Assembly (NCBI GenBank): GCA_015654605.1
Contig: JAATGO010000091.1
Location: forward strand, 1 to 6,115
Length of the DNA stretch: 6,115 bases
Source: Betaproteobacteria bacterium
GTDB taxonomy: Bacteria > Pseudomonadota > Gammaproteobacteria > Burkholderiales > Burkholderiaceae
Reading direction: 5' to 3'
Shown here: one piece after another, positions 1 to 5,293 of the stretch
Numbering within the stretch: position 1 is the first letter of the stretch
How the letters are laid out: each line of letters opens with the position of its first letter
Position numbers and translations under genes: made by a program
The notes under the pieces: generated by a model
Database searches by the model: none
What the model saw: the letters and a program-made list of their open reading frames with translations, nothing else
Told to the model about the DNA's origin: nothing

Positions 1-3
1 CAA

Positions 4-25
4 AATTATTTCATAAAAAATAATT
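4..25. repeat. AT-rich inverted repeat
   Basis: The arms AATTATTT (4-11) and AAATAATT (18-25) are perfect 8-base reverse complements around a 6-base loop. The stem has no G or C, so it would be a weak RNA hairpin. It could be part of a terminator or protein site belonging to sequence beyond the left edge, which I cannot judge. Confidence 0.5.
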
Positions 26-290
26 CAATAGGTGTTCATCACGCGCGGGATGCTTTCGAGACCTTGTTATACAATGAACTCAAGAAGATTTAAGGTCTTC
101 TAGCGATGACGACCTACTTCCCCCCATCTTTTCAGGTTCTAACTTGTTTCGACGTACCATTTCTAGGATACGCGTAAGTTACTTCTGTGCCTGGCGTTGA
201 ATGATCACGCAGCAAAACGTTGAGTGCCTAGATATCACTTTTGCCCACCAAACACAGCGTTTTCTGCTGGCTTGGTGAGCAATTTTGTAA

Positions 291-314
291 AAGGAGAAGG
301 AGAAGGTGAAGGAG
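291..314. repeat. short GGAGAA-type tandem repeat
   Basis: Two perfect copies of GGAGAA (293-298, 299-304) are followed by a variant GGTGAA (305-310) and a partial GGAG (311-314). On the plus strand this lies in a 41-codon frame (GTG at 224, TGA at 347-349) and gives an acidic Gly-Glu repeat. On the minus strand it gives Ser/Phe/Thr. Neither frame has a usable ribosome binding site, so I record only the repeat. Confidence 0.6.
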
Positions 315-423
315 CCGGCCGCCTGACCGCAAACAAAGCCCCCGATTGAACTGCTCCTCAATGGTTAAACATTACATCCAACGTTTGGGTGCAGTCAGTA
401 GCGAGTCAGATTGGCACATTCCA

Positions 424-471
424 GACTAACGTTTAATTTGGGTGCCACTGCCAAGCTTGTCGACTAACGTT
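424..471. repeat. 10-bp direct repeat at the 3' end of the small gene
   Basis: GACTAACGTT occurs at 424-433 and again at 462-471. The left copy contains the stop codon of the 81-residue gene (CTA on the plus strand at 426-428). A related stretch lies further left near 380-395, where ACGTTTGGGTGC resembles ACGTTTAATTTGGGTGCC near 429-446. The pattern suggests small local duplications at the end of the gene. Confidence 0.5.
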
Positions 472-671
472 GTCGATATGTCTGCACGAAGATCTACAGC
501 ATGGTTTCGCTGATGTCCACGGCTAAATCCGTACTCAGACTGAGTAACGCCTTTAAGGTTGTTACCAACCGGTGATGTCAATTTGTCTGCGCCATCATTA
601 TTCGGCATATTGTTCGACGTACTATGAACGCCATAGCTATTTGGATGACTTCCGATACCGCCAACTGGCAT
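426..671 (-). CDS. hypothetical small protein, 81 aa
   Basis: I do not recognise this protein. It starts at ATG (669-671) with GAGGAG six bases upstream (678-683), one of the best ribosome binding sites in the window, and ends at TAG (426-428). The product is hydrophilic, with no signal peptide or membrane segment. The first 45 residues are rich in Gly, Asn, Ser and His and look disordered. The second half is more ordinary, with an Ala-Val-Asp-Leu-Arg-Ala-Asp stretch and a basic C-terminus (Gln-Ile-Lys-Arg). It stands alone, separated from the upstream membrane-protein gene by a probable terminator, so it would need its own promoter. It could be a real small gene or the 5' remnant of a longer one; the duplicated sequence at its 3' end leaves the second possibility open. 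Confidence 0.5.
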   Translation of the reverse strand: MPVGGIGSHPNSYGVHSTSNNMPNNDGADKLTSPVGNNLKGVTQSEYGFSRGHQRNHAVDLRADISTTLVDKLGSGTQIKR

Positions 672-675
672 AATG

Positions 676-694
676 CTCTCCTCTGCTAAGAGAG
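676..694 (-). promoter_or_regulatory. ribosome binding site inside a possible hairpin
   Basis: The minus-strand leader of the 81-residue gene has GAGGAG (683-678) six bases before the ATG. The same bases can pair with a CTCTC run just upstream: CTCTC (694-690) with GAGAG (680-676), or CTCT (692-689) with AGAG (684-681) around a four-base loop. This could partly mask the ribosome binding site. The stems are only 4 to 5 bp, so regulation is speculative; the Shine-Dalgarno sequence itself is clear. Confidence 0.4.
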
Positions 695-745
695 ATCAGG
701 ATGCCACCACAATATCCGGTAACGTACTTTTAAAAACCGCTCAAG

Positions 746-797
746 AAAAAAACAGTATCGCCTCTACATCGACAAAGCTTTACGCAGCTGCATACTG
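746..797 (-). terminator. probable intrinsic terminator of the CNNM/CBS gene
   Basis: Read on the minus strand, CAGTAT (797-792) is followed by its perfect complement ATACTG (758-753) and then seven T residues (752-746), the layout of a Rho-independent terminator. Allowing one bulged G extends the stem to 8 bp. The 33-base loop is long but contains two self-complementary words (GCAGCTGC at 784-791 and AAAGCTTT at 774-781) that could fold as inner hairpins. It begins about 25 bases past the stop codon of the gene ending at 822, the expected place. The short stem and long loop lower confidence. Confidence 0.45.
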
Positions 798-815
798 AAT
801 CTATTATTGGCAGTC

Positions 816-831
816 GACGACTTACGTCGTC
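816..831 (-). repeat. hairpin over the stop codon of the CNNM/CBS gene
   Basis: In the minus-strand transcript GACGAC and GTCGTC are perfect 6-bp arms around GTAA, a GNRA-class tetraloop that includes part of the TAA stop codon (824-822). No T-run follows directly, so it is not a terminator by itself. It may stabilise the 3' end or be a by-product of the Val-Val-Thr-Thr C-terminal codons. Confidence 0.45.
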
Positions 832-2141
832 ACCACGCTCTGGTTCTTGGGATATACCTTGACCAACACAATACGTTGACCTTGCATCCGTTTGACGACA
901 ATATCGAACGCATCAAATCCGACTTTTTGCCCTTCTTTAGGCACTTCTCCTAATTTTTCCATGACCAGTCCCCCAACTGAATCAACGCTTTCATCGTACT
1001 CCAGTTCAACTCCCAACATGTGTTCCAAAGTCACAATCGGTAAACTCCCTTTACCTAGCAAAGTACCATCATCCTGAACTGTCCACTCATTATTGCCATG
1101 ACGAAATTCATCCCGAATTTCTCCCACCAAGATTGCCAATAAATTATCCAGCGTAATAAAACCTTGTGGTGGCTGCCCCTTACGACCAATCACGGCAAAA
1201 TGCGGCGTGCCACTGCGAAAACGGCGTAACAACTCTAATGCTGACAGACTCGGGGAAATATATTTAACGGGACGTAAATAGGCGCGCAAATCTGTTATGG
1301 CCTTGCCATCCTGTTGTGCAATAAAAATATCTTTTAGATGTACCAATCCTAATACGTTCTGCCGATCCTTATCAAAATAGGGATAGCGGCTAAAACGATT
1401 GCGATAGATGATTTCCAGATTCTCTTTCAGGCTATTGCTCTCTGCCAGCCCGACGATTTCATTGGCAGGGCGCATTAGATCAGCTACCTTCAACTCTCCG
1501 AAATCCAGTGTCTGCGCCAGTACTCGCCATTCTTCTCGCGTAAATTTCCCATGTTTTGCACCACGATCCCGCAAAATTAATTTCAATTCATCTGGAGAAT
1601 AATGCGCATCCTGACCATGTAAATTTCCCAACCCTGCGATCCTCAATACACCATTTGCGCTTTTGTTCAAAATGAGGATCAAGGGATACATGATCCAGTA
1701 AAACACATATAAGGGTACCGCACACAAAAGCACTATTCTTTCGGGGCTACGAATCGCCATGGATTTAGGAGCCAACTCTCCCACGACGATGTGCAAGAAG
1801 GAAATGACAAAAAAGGCAAAGATGAACGATATGCCATGAATCAATTCTGGTGCTGTAATTCCCAGCAATGCAAAGCCTGGTTCCAGCAATCGCGCAAAGG
1901 CAGGTTCACCAATCCATCCCAAACCGAGGGAAGCTAGTGTTATTCCAAGCTGACATGCTGACAAATACGCATCTAACTGGCCGTGGACAATGGCAAGTAT
2001 GCGCCCACGCATCCCTTGTGACTTGACGAGCGCCCGAATACGCGTTTGTCGTAATTTAACCAGGCCGAATTCGGCAGCCACGAAAAAACCGTTCAGCGCG
2101 ACAAGACATAAAGCCGCGACGATCAGTAATATATTTGCCAA
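822..2141 (-). CDS. CNNM/CBS/CorC-domain membrane protein (hemolysin C / TlyC-like family)
   Basis: This is a 439-residue inner-membrane protein of the bacterial CNNM family, full length for the group. Order of domains: an N-terminal CNNM (DUF21) region with hydrophobic segments at about residues 2-23, 62-78, 100-121 and 135-158, including the typical A-A-E-F-G-L-V-K motif after the first helix; a CBS pair at about 220-342; and a C-terminal CorC/HlyC domain at about 352-432. Relatives are linked to divalent cation (Mg2+) transport or resistance; the hemolysin name is historical and I infer no toxin activity. The start is TTG at 2141: an in-frame TAG lies only four codons upstream (2151-2153), AGGAA sits six bases before the TTG, and the next Met (residue 44) would lose the first helix. 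It appears to be monocistronic, with a probable terminator at 746-797. The exact ion and direction are unknown. Confidence 0.9.
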   Translation of the reverse strand: MANILLIVAALCLVALNGFFVAAEFGLVKLRQTRIRALVKSQGMRGRILAIVHGQLDAYLSACQLGITLASLGLGWIGEPAFARLLEPGFALLGITAPELIHGISFIFAFFVISFLHIVVGELAPKSMAIRSPERIVLLCAVPLYVFYWIMYPLILILNKSANGVLRIAGLGNLHGQDAHYSPDELKLILRDRGAKHGKFTREEWRVLAQTLDFGELKVADLMRPANEIVGLAESNSLKENLEIIYRNRFSRYPYFDKDRQNVLGLVHLKDIFIAQQDGKAITDLRAYLRPVKYISPSLSALELLRRFRSGTPHFAVIGRKGQPPQGFITLDNLLAILVGEIRDEFRHGNNEWTVQDDGTLLGKGSLPIVTLEHMLGVELEYDESVDSVGGLVMEKLGEVPKEGQKVGFDAFDIVVKRMQGQRIVLVKVYPKNQSVVTT

Positions 2142-2188
2142 CGAGGGTTCCTATAGGGTAGTAAATTCAATATGAGGTTCATGATATC

Positions 2189-2220
2189 TGCACGCGCATG
2201 CGCAGGCGCACATATGTACA
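2189..2220. repeat. alternating purine-pyrimidine tract, Z-DNA-prone
   Basis: Bases 2189-2204 are a strict pyrimidine-purine alternation of 16 bases rich in CG and CA steps, including the palindrome GCGCATGCGC (2194-2203). One extra G at 2205 shifts the phase, then alternation continues strictly for 15 bases (2206-2220). Such sequence is prone to the left-handed Z form under negative supercoiling. It ends 48 bases upstream of the TTG start of the CNNM/CBS gene, so it lies in or near that gene's promoter or leader. The pattern is directly visible; any role is inference. Confidence 0.6.
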
Positions 2221-2296
2221 AGGCGTAATTTACCACGACCACCGCATTTGAGGAAAATTGGAGAAGAACGGCCAATTTACACTGAAATAGATAGGC

Positions 2297-2362
2297 TTAA
2301 TGTGCCGGGCTCCCCAAAAGCCCCAAAAGCGCGAAAAACAACGCAAATACAAACAACATCAT
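2297..2362 (-). CDS. possible 21-residue hydrophobic mini-protein
   Basis: A 22-codon frame starts with two ATG codons (2362-2357) and ends in TAA (2299-2297). The peptide is almost entirely Leu, Phe, Ala, Val and Gly, long enough for one membrane-spanning helix, and ends Gly-Ser-Pro-Ala-His. AAGAG lies just before the first ATG, giving a short but possible spacing to the second ATG. Three readings fit: a small membrane peptide (leader or toxin-like), the leftover signal peptide of a lost gene (the Ser-Pro-Ala-His end resembles a signal peptidase region), or chance. A frame this short is weak evidence, and I cannot assign a function. Confidence 0.25.
   Translation of the reverse strand: MMLFVFALFFALLGLLGSPAH
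2312..2329. repeat. perfect 9-bp tandem repeat CCCCAAAAG
   Basis: CCCCAAAAG occurs twice without interruption (2312-2320, 2321-2329). In the minus-strand mini-protein frame each copy encodes Leu-Leu-Gly, so loss or gain of a copy would keep the frame. Part of it can also form a small hairpin (GGGCT at 2307-2311 with AGCCC at 2319-2323). It is a candidate for slipped-strand length change. Confidence 0.6.
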
Positions 2363-2379
2363 GGCTCTTGTCAGAATAG

Positions 2380-2443
2380 CTCCAACACAGCTGTCACACA
2401 TGCTTGTTTGCTACACACAAGGCTTAATGAAACAGTGTTGGAG
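2380..2443. repeat. perfect 9-bp inverted repeat around the end of the outer-membrane pseudogene
   Basis: CTCCAACAC (2380-2388) and GTGTTGGAG (2435-2443) are exact reverse complements separated by 46 bases. The pair brackets the TAA (2426-2424) of the outer-membrane-type pseudogene. In RNA it would be a long-loop stem without a following T-run, so it is not a standard terminator. It could help define the 3' end, be a recombination scar, or be chance. Confidence 0.45.
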
Positions 2444-2978
2444 AAATAAAGCGCAAAGCGAGTGCGATATAACGATCTTCAGTTGAATGACCAAATGTAT
2501 TTCCGCAAGCCAAATCCATTTCGATTTTGTCGGAAATCAGGCTTGTCAGAATCCCTGCTTGATATACAGGCTTCCCCTTGTTTTCTCCTGCCACCTCGCC
2601 GATGCATATCAACCGATCTCTTAAACGGGTTTCTGTACCGATTCCCCACGTCATACGCGTAGTGTTTTCAAAACCAGAATAATTTGCTCCCAGATTGAGA
2701 TACAGTAATGCTGCAGCATCATAGAAACGACCACCAGTAACTATTTCGAAATTACCACCAGGATTACAGGATGGCATCACCCAGCGCTCTATTCCACCGC
2801 GATTAAAACGTCCCCAAGTTCCTCACTGGCATTTCCCAGATTCCTGCAGTTGAGCATCTTCCACAGCCCTTGAACCAACTGCATGTGCTGGTAATGCTGA
2901 TCCTAATATCCACAGCAAGGCAATAGAAGAAAAGAGATATTGATTGCCAAACAGAAACCGGCAAGAAATGCTCCTCAC
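2424..2978 (-). pseudogene. broken outer-membrane beta-barrel-like protein gene
   Basis: The open part (2780-2424, 118 codons) reads as the C-terminal part of an outer-membrane beta-barrel protein: alternating polar and hydrophobic strands, short turns, and a final strand with the hydrophobic pattern R-Y-I-A-L-A-L-R-F near the end. Extending the same frame upstream gives 184 positions from GTG (2978-2976). Positions 1-33 form a clear sec signal peptide with a hydrophobic core (S-S-I-A-L-L-W-I-L) and an Ala-His-Ala cleavage site. Position 52 is TGA (2825-2823), and the reading continues sensibly behind it (G-T-W-G-R-F-N-R-G-G). This fits a point mutation, for example of Trp or Arg. The length is short for barrel families of this appearance, so an internal deletion is also possible. 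The GTG start has no good ribosome binding site and an in-frame TAA lies two codons upstream. The exact family and cargo are not identified. Confidence 0.6.
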
Positions 2979-3096
2979 CGGTTATCAGAATTACCCAGTC
3001 ATATCAAATATGTCACATGACACTCTGCCTAATGCCTCAATAACAATATTTCATACGATGTCACAGTAGCTTAAGTTTCAGTAGATCCTTGCGCAT
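2979..3096. promoter_or_regulatory. spacer between the hydantoinase and the outer-membrane pseudogene
   Basis: These 118 bases are AT-rich and should hold the 3' end of the catabolic operon and any promoter for the pseudogene. I see no clear terminator. There is a short inverted repeat, TGTCA at 3011-3015 and TGACA at 3018-3022 with a two-base centre, of the size of a regulator half-site pair. It does not match the CRP or FNR consensus well, so no regulator is named. Confidence 0.25.
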
Positions 3097-4515
3097 TCAA
3101 CGTTTCTTGGGTCTTGCCGGGTCAGGTAATCCGCACTTAAGAAATCCGCCCCGACCAGGTTCCCCCTGCAATGTATTTTCTGCACAGACCAATTCCCCAC
3201 GTGAAAAGGTCATCATCGGCCATCCCGTCACTGTAAAGCCTTCATACGGTGTGTAGTCGACATTGTGATGCAGTTGATCATTAGCAATGGTCACTTGTTG
3301 ATGCGGGTCCCATACAACGATATCCGCATCTGCCCCAATGGCGATAGTGCCCTTACGTGGATAAAGGCCATACAGTTTGGCAGGATCTGTTGCCGTCAGT
3401 GCAACGAAACGGTTAATATCGATGCGTCCCTTGCTGACACCTTCCGAAAATAACAGTGGCAATCGTGTTTACAGGCCTGGAGTGCCATTGGGAATATATT
3501 GGAAAGCAACCTCTTTCCCGCCAGGCATTTTCCCTTTGGGATCTGCATAGCGGAATGGTGCGTGATCAGAAGAAAAAACGGTGAACAGTCCATCTTCCAG
3601 TCCATCCCATACGTATTGCTGATTTTCTTTGTCTCGCGGCGGCGGACTACAAACACACTTGGCACCATGGTACCCTTCCTGATCCAGATCCTGTTCAGTC
3701 AACACTAGATATTGAGGACAAGTTTCTGCGTAAATCCGCAAACCGTGTGCATGCGCCCAACGTATCTGTTCTATAGCTTCTTTTCCTGAAACATGAACAA
3801 TCAGAATAGGGACATCCACCAATTCGGAAATGGCAATGGCGCGATGGGTCGCTTCACGCTCCGCCACACGTGAATGGGCAGTAGCGTGATATTTGGGAGC
3901 GGTCAATCCAGCTTCCTCTAACTGTTGCGTCAACCAGGCAATACAATCAGCATTTTCTGCATGTATCATCGCCATAGCACCTTCACGGCGTGCTACTGCA
4001 AGTAGCTCAAGAATCTGGCGATCATTCAATTTCATATCGTCATACGTCATATAAATTTTAAACGACGTATAGCCTTCTCGAATTAATTGCGGCAGTTCCT
4101 CTTTCAATACCTTTTCAGTGGGGTCGCTGATAATCATATGAAACGCATAGTCGATCACCGCTTTGCCATTGGCTCGTTGATGGTAGTCTGCCACGGCAGC
4201 GCGCAATGATTGTCCCCGCATCTGTATGGCAAAGGGGATCACTGTTGTCGTCCCACCACAAGCAGCCGAAATGGTACCGCTACGAAAATCATCCGCCATT
4301 TCAGTACCGTCAGATGTCGGTTGATCGAGATGGCAATGGCTATCAACTCCTCCGGGTAATATCAATTTTCCCTGCACATCAACATCTTTTTTTCCTGGAG
4401 GTAAATGACGTCCCAGTGCCATTATCTTGCCATCGATAATCCCCACATCACATTGCATGATATCGGCTGCAGTCACCACAGTACCGTTACGAATCACTAG
4501 ATCAAAATTTTCCAT
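3097..4515 (-). pseudogene. hydA: dihydropyrimidinase / hydantoinase interrupted by an in-frame TAA
   Basis: The full reading spans about 472 codons, the normal size for dihydropyrimidinase, a cyclic amidohydrolase that opens hydantoin or dihydropyrimidine rings to N-carbamoyl products in the cytoplasm. Counting from the GTG one codon upstream (4518), the binuclear metal site is complete: H61 and H63 (HCHLDQP), the lysine expected to be carbamylated K154 (SFKIYMTY), H186 (IHAENAD), H242 (VHVSGKEA) and D318 (SSDHAPF). Codon 350 is TAA (3471-3469), where the family has Glu in GT/PG(V/L)ETR. The same frame resumes at once with T-R-L-P-L-L-F-S-E-G-V and runs to TGA (3099-3097), including a typical G-A-D-A-D-I-V-V-W-D-P. 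Two pieces result, 4515-3469 and 3468-3097; the second has no ribosome binding site. The ATG at 4515 is preferred because AGGGGTGAGG lies just before it. Truncation would remove the last barrel part and the C-terminal sandwich strands, so the product is probably inactive. D-hydantoinase or phenylhydantoinase specificity is equally possible. Confidence 0.85.
3469..3471 (-). other. premature TAA stop in the hydantoinase gene
   Basis: The plus-strand bases TTA give TAA on the coding strand, between Pro-Gly-Leu and Thr-Arg-Leu. GAA (Glu) would need only one change, at plus position 3471 (C in the ancestral form). UAA followed by A is not a leaky context, and no re-initiation site follows closely. 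Confidence 0.85.
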
Positions 4516-4553
4516 CACCTCACCCCTTAGCCTTCACTGCTTTTCACTATTAC

Positions 4554-5282
4554 TTACGAAATCTCACGGAACAAGCGACCCCATCCGCGGATACGGCTTG
4601 TATCAGCTCCAGCCTGCTTCAAGGATTTCCAGACCACTGTGGAGATAGTGTCATAAATAGGAATACCAATTTCACGCTCCAACTCTTCCACCAATGGTGC
4701 ACCACGCAGATTGGTGCAAAAGATCGTGATGGCTTGTGGTTTTTCTTTGGCAACTTCCAGCACCATGTTTCGAATCTCGTTTGCGCTAACTTCCGAAAAT
4801 GAAAAATTATCCTGTTTGCGTAAATGACGTTCTGCAATACATTCCATGCCAGAGGCAGCATAATTCTTAATAATTGCCGCCTGAACATCATCCAGATAAG
4901 GTGTGACCAGTCCAAATTTCTTTACCTTGGTGATCTCGAAAATTTCATTGAGTGCCAACACCGAGGTACATGCGGCAATCCCGGTTACCTCAGTAATCCT
5001 GCGGCACAGACGTTCGTCAGCATCAAACCCCAACCAACCGGAGGATGTACCATTCCAACCAATACTTTGCACTTTTGCATGCGATAACAACTCTGCGGCT
5101 TTCAGAATCTCACTATCATCAAATTGTGCCAAGGCCTGCCCTGACAATGCAATTTCTGTCACACGGAAACGACCAAAATGGGCACTGGCTTCTGGTAAAT
5201 CACTGATCATTGCCGTGGTGACTGGTTCCAGAGTGGTATTGGAAGATGGTGTCAGCATCCCGAGTAAAATGCGCGATGTCAT
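4554..5282 (-). CDS. Asp/Glu racemase superfamily enzyme, arylmalonate decarboxylase / maleate isomerase-like
   Basis: A 242-residue cytoplasmic enzyme, full length for the arylmalonate decarboxylase/maleate cis-trans isomerase branch of the Asp/Glu racemase superfamily. The N-terminal G-M-L-T-P-S-S-N-T-T-L-E motif is characteristic. Members usually use two cysteines on opposite faces of the substrate. Here the second is present (C189 in I-F-C-T-N-L-R-G) but the first position reads W-N-G-T-S-S, with Gly78 where a Cys would sit. Arylmalonate decarboxylase also has Gly at that site (Gly74) and keeps only Cys188, so a one-cysteine decarboxylase-type or related C-C lyase chemistry is more likely than isomerisation. 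That assignment is inference from remembered motifs. The gene starts at ATG (5282) behind AAGGGA, 11 bases after the ATPase gene, with the hydantoinase 38 bases downstream, so it probably acts on the same compound or its ring-opened product. Automated names such as hydantoin racemase or maleate isomerase would be guesses. Confidence 0.85.
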   Translation of the reverse strand: MTSRILLGMLTPSSNTTLEPVTTAMISDLPEASAHFGRFRVTEIALSGQALAQFDDSEILKAAELLSHAKVQSIGWNGTSSGWLGFDADERLCRRITEVTGIAACTSVLALNEIFEITKVKKFGLVTPYLDDVQAAIIKNYAASGMECIAERHLRKQDNFSFSEVSANEIRNMVLEVAKEKPQAITIFCTNLRGAPLVEELEREIGIPIYDTISTVVWKSLKQAGADTSRIRGWGRLFREIS

Positions 5283-5293
5283 ATAATCCCTTT

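Larger units (their letters stand above)
1..425. other. gene-free left edge with short repeats
   Basis: I see no gene here that I can support. The stretch contains an AT-rich inverted repeat at 4-25, overlapping inverted repeats between 60 and 101 (GACCTT at 60-65 with AAGGTC at 92-97, and AGAAGA at 83-88 with TCTTCT at 96-101), and a GGAGAA-type repeat at 291-314. Open frames on both strands are short, use GTG or TTG starts and have no convincing ribosome binding site. It may be intergenic sequence downstream of the small minus-strand gene at 426-671, or decayed sequence of unknown origin. Confidence 0.5.
2142..2423. other. intergenic region upstream of the CNNM/CBS gene
   Basis: This 282-base gap must hold the promoter of the CNNM/CBS gene, but I could not pick a convincing -35/-10 pair. 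It contains the alternating purine-pyrimidine tract (2189-2220), a possible mini-protein frame (2297-2362), the CCCCAAAAG tandem repeat (2312-2329) and the left arm of a 9-bp inverted repeat (2380-2388). No RNA gene or mobile element is visible. Confidence 0.5.

Noticed and set aside
179..361. Minus-strand 60-codon frame at the left edge
   Set aside because: Its start is a TTG, the product is a Ser/Phe run from the GGAGAA repeat followed by unstructured sequence, and no family or ribosome binding site at suitable spacing supports it.
3011..3022. CRP or FNR operator at the TGTCA/TGACA inverted repeat
   Set aside because: The half sites and the two-base spacing do not match TGTGA-N6-TCACA or TTGAT-N4-ATCAA, so only an unassigned inverted repeat is justified.
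3097..3462. The downstream hydantoinase piece as a separate gene starting at TTG 3462
   Set aside because: The TTG is simply the Leu codon of the family motif T-R-L-P, there is no ribosome binding site, and the piece lacks every catalytic residue.
3469..3471. Programmed readthrough or reassigned stop codons as an explanation for the two in-frame stops
   Set aside because: The two stops differ (TAA and TGA) and would need different residues (Glu, and Trp or Arg). TAA, TGA and TAG all act as normal terminators of other genes in the window, and no recoding signal is visible.
3396..3668. 90-codon minus-strand frame overlapping the break in the hydantoinase, as evidence for a frameshift product
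   Set aside because: The real frame continues in phase on both sides of the TAA; this alternative frame has no hydantoinase-like residues.
4619..4915. 98-codon minus-strand frame inside the racemase-family gene
   Set aside because: It is an out-of-frame shadow of an intact gene, rich in Trp and Ile without any motif.
4903..5286. 127-codon plus-strand frame inside the racemase-family gene
   Set aside because: It is fully antisense to a well-supported gene with family motifs, and its translation shows no domain or sensible start.
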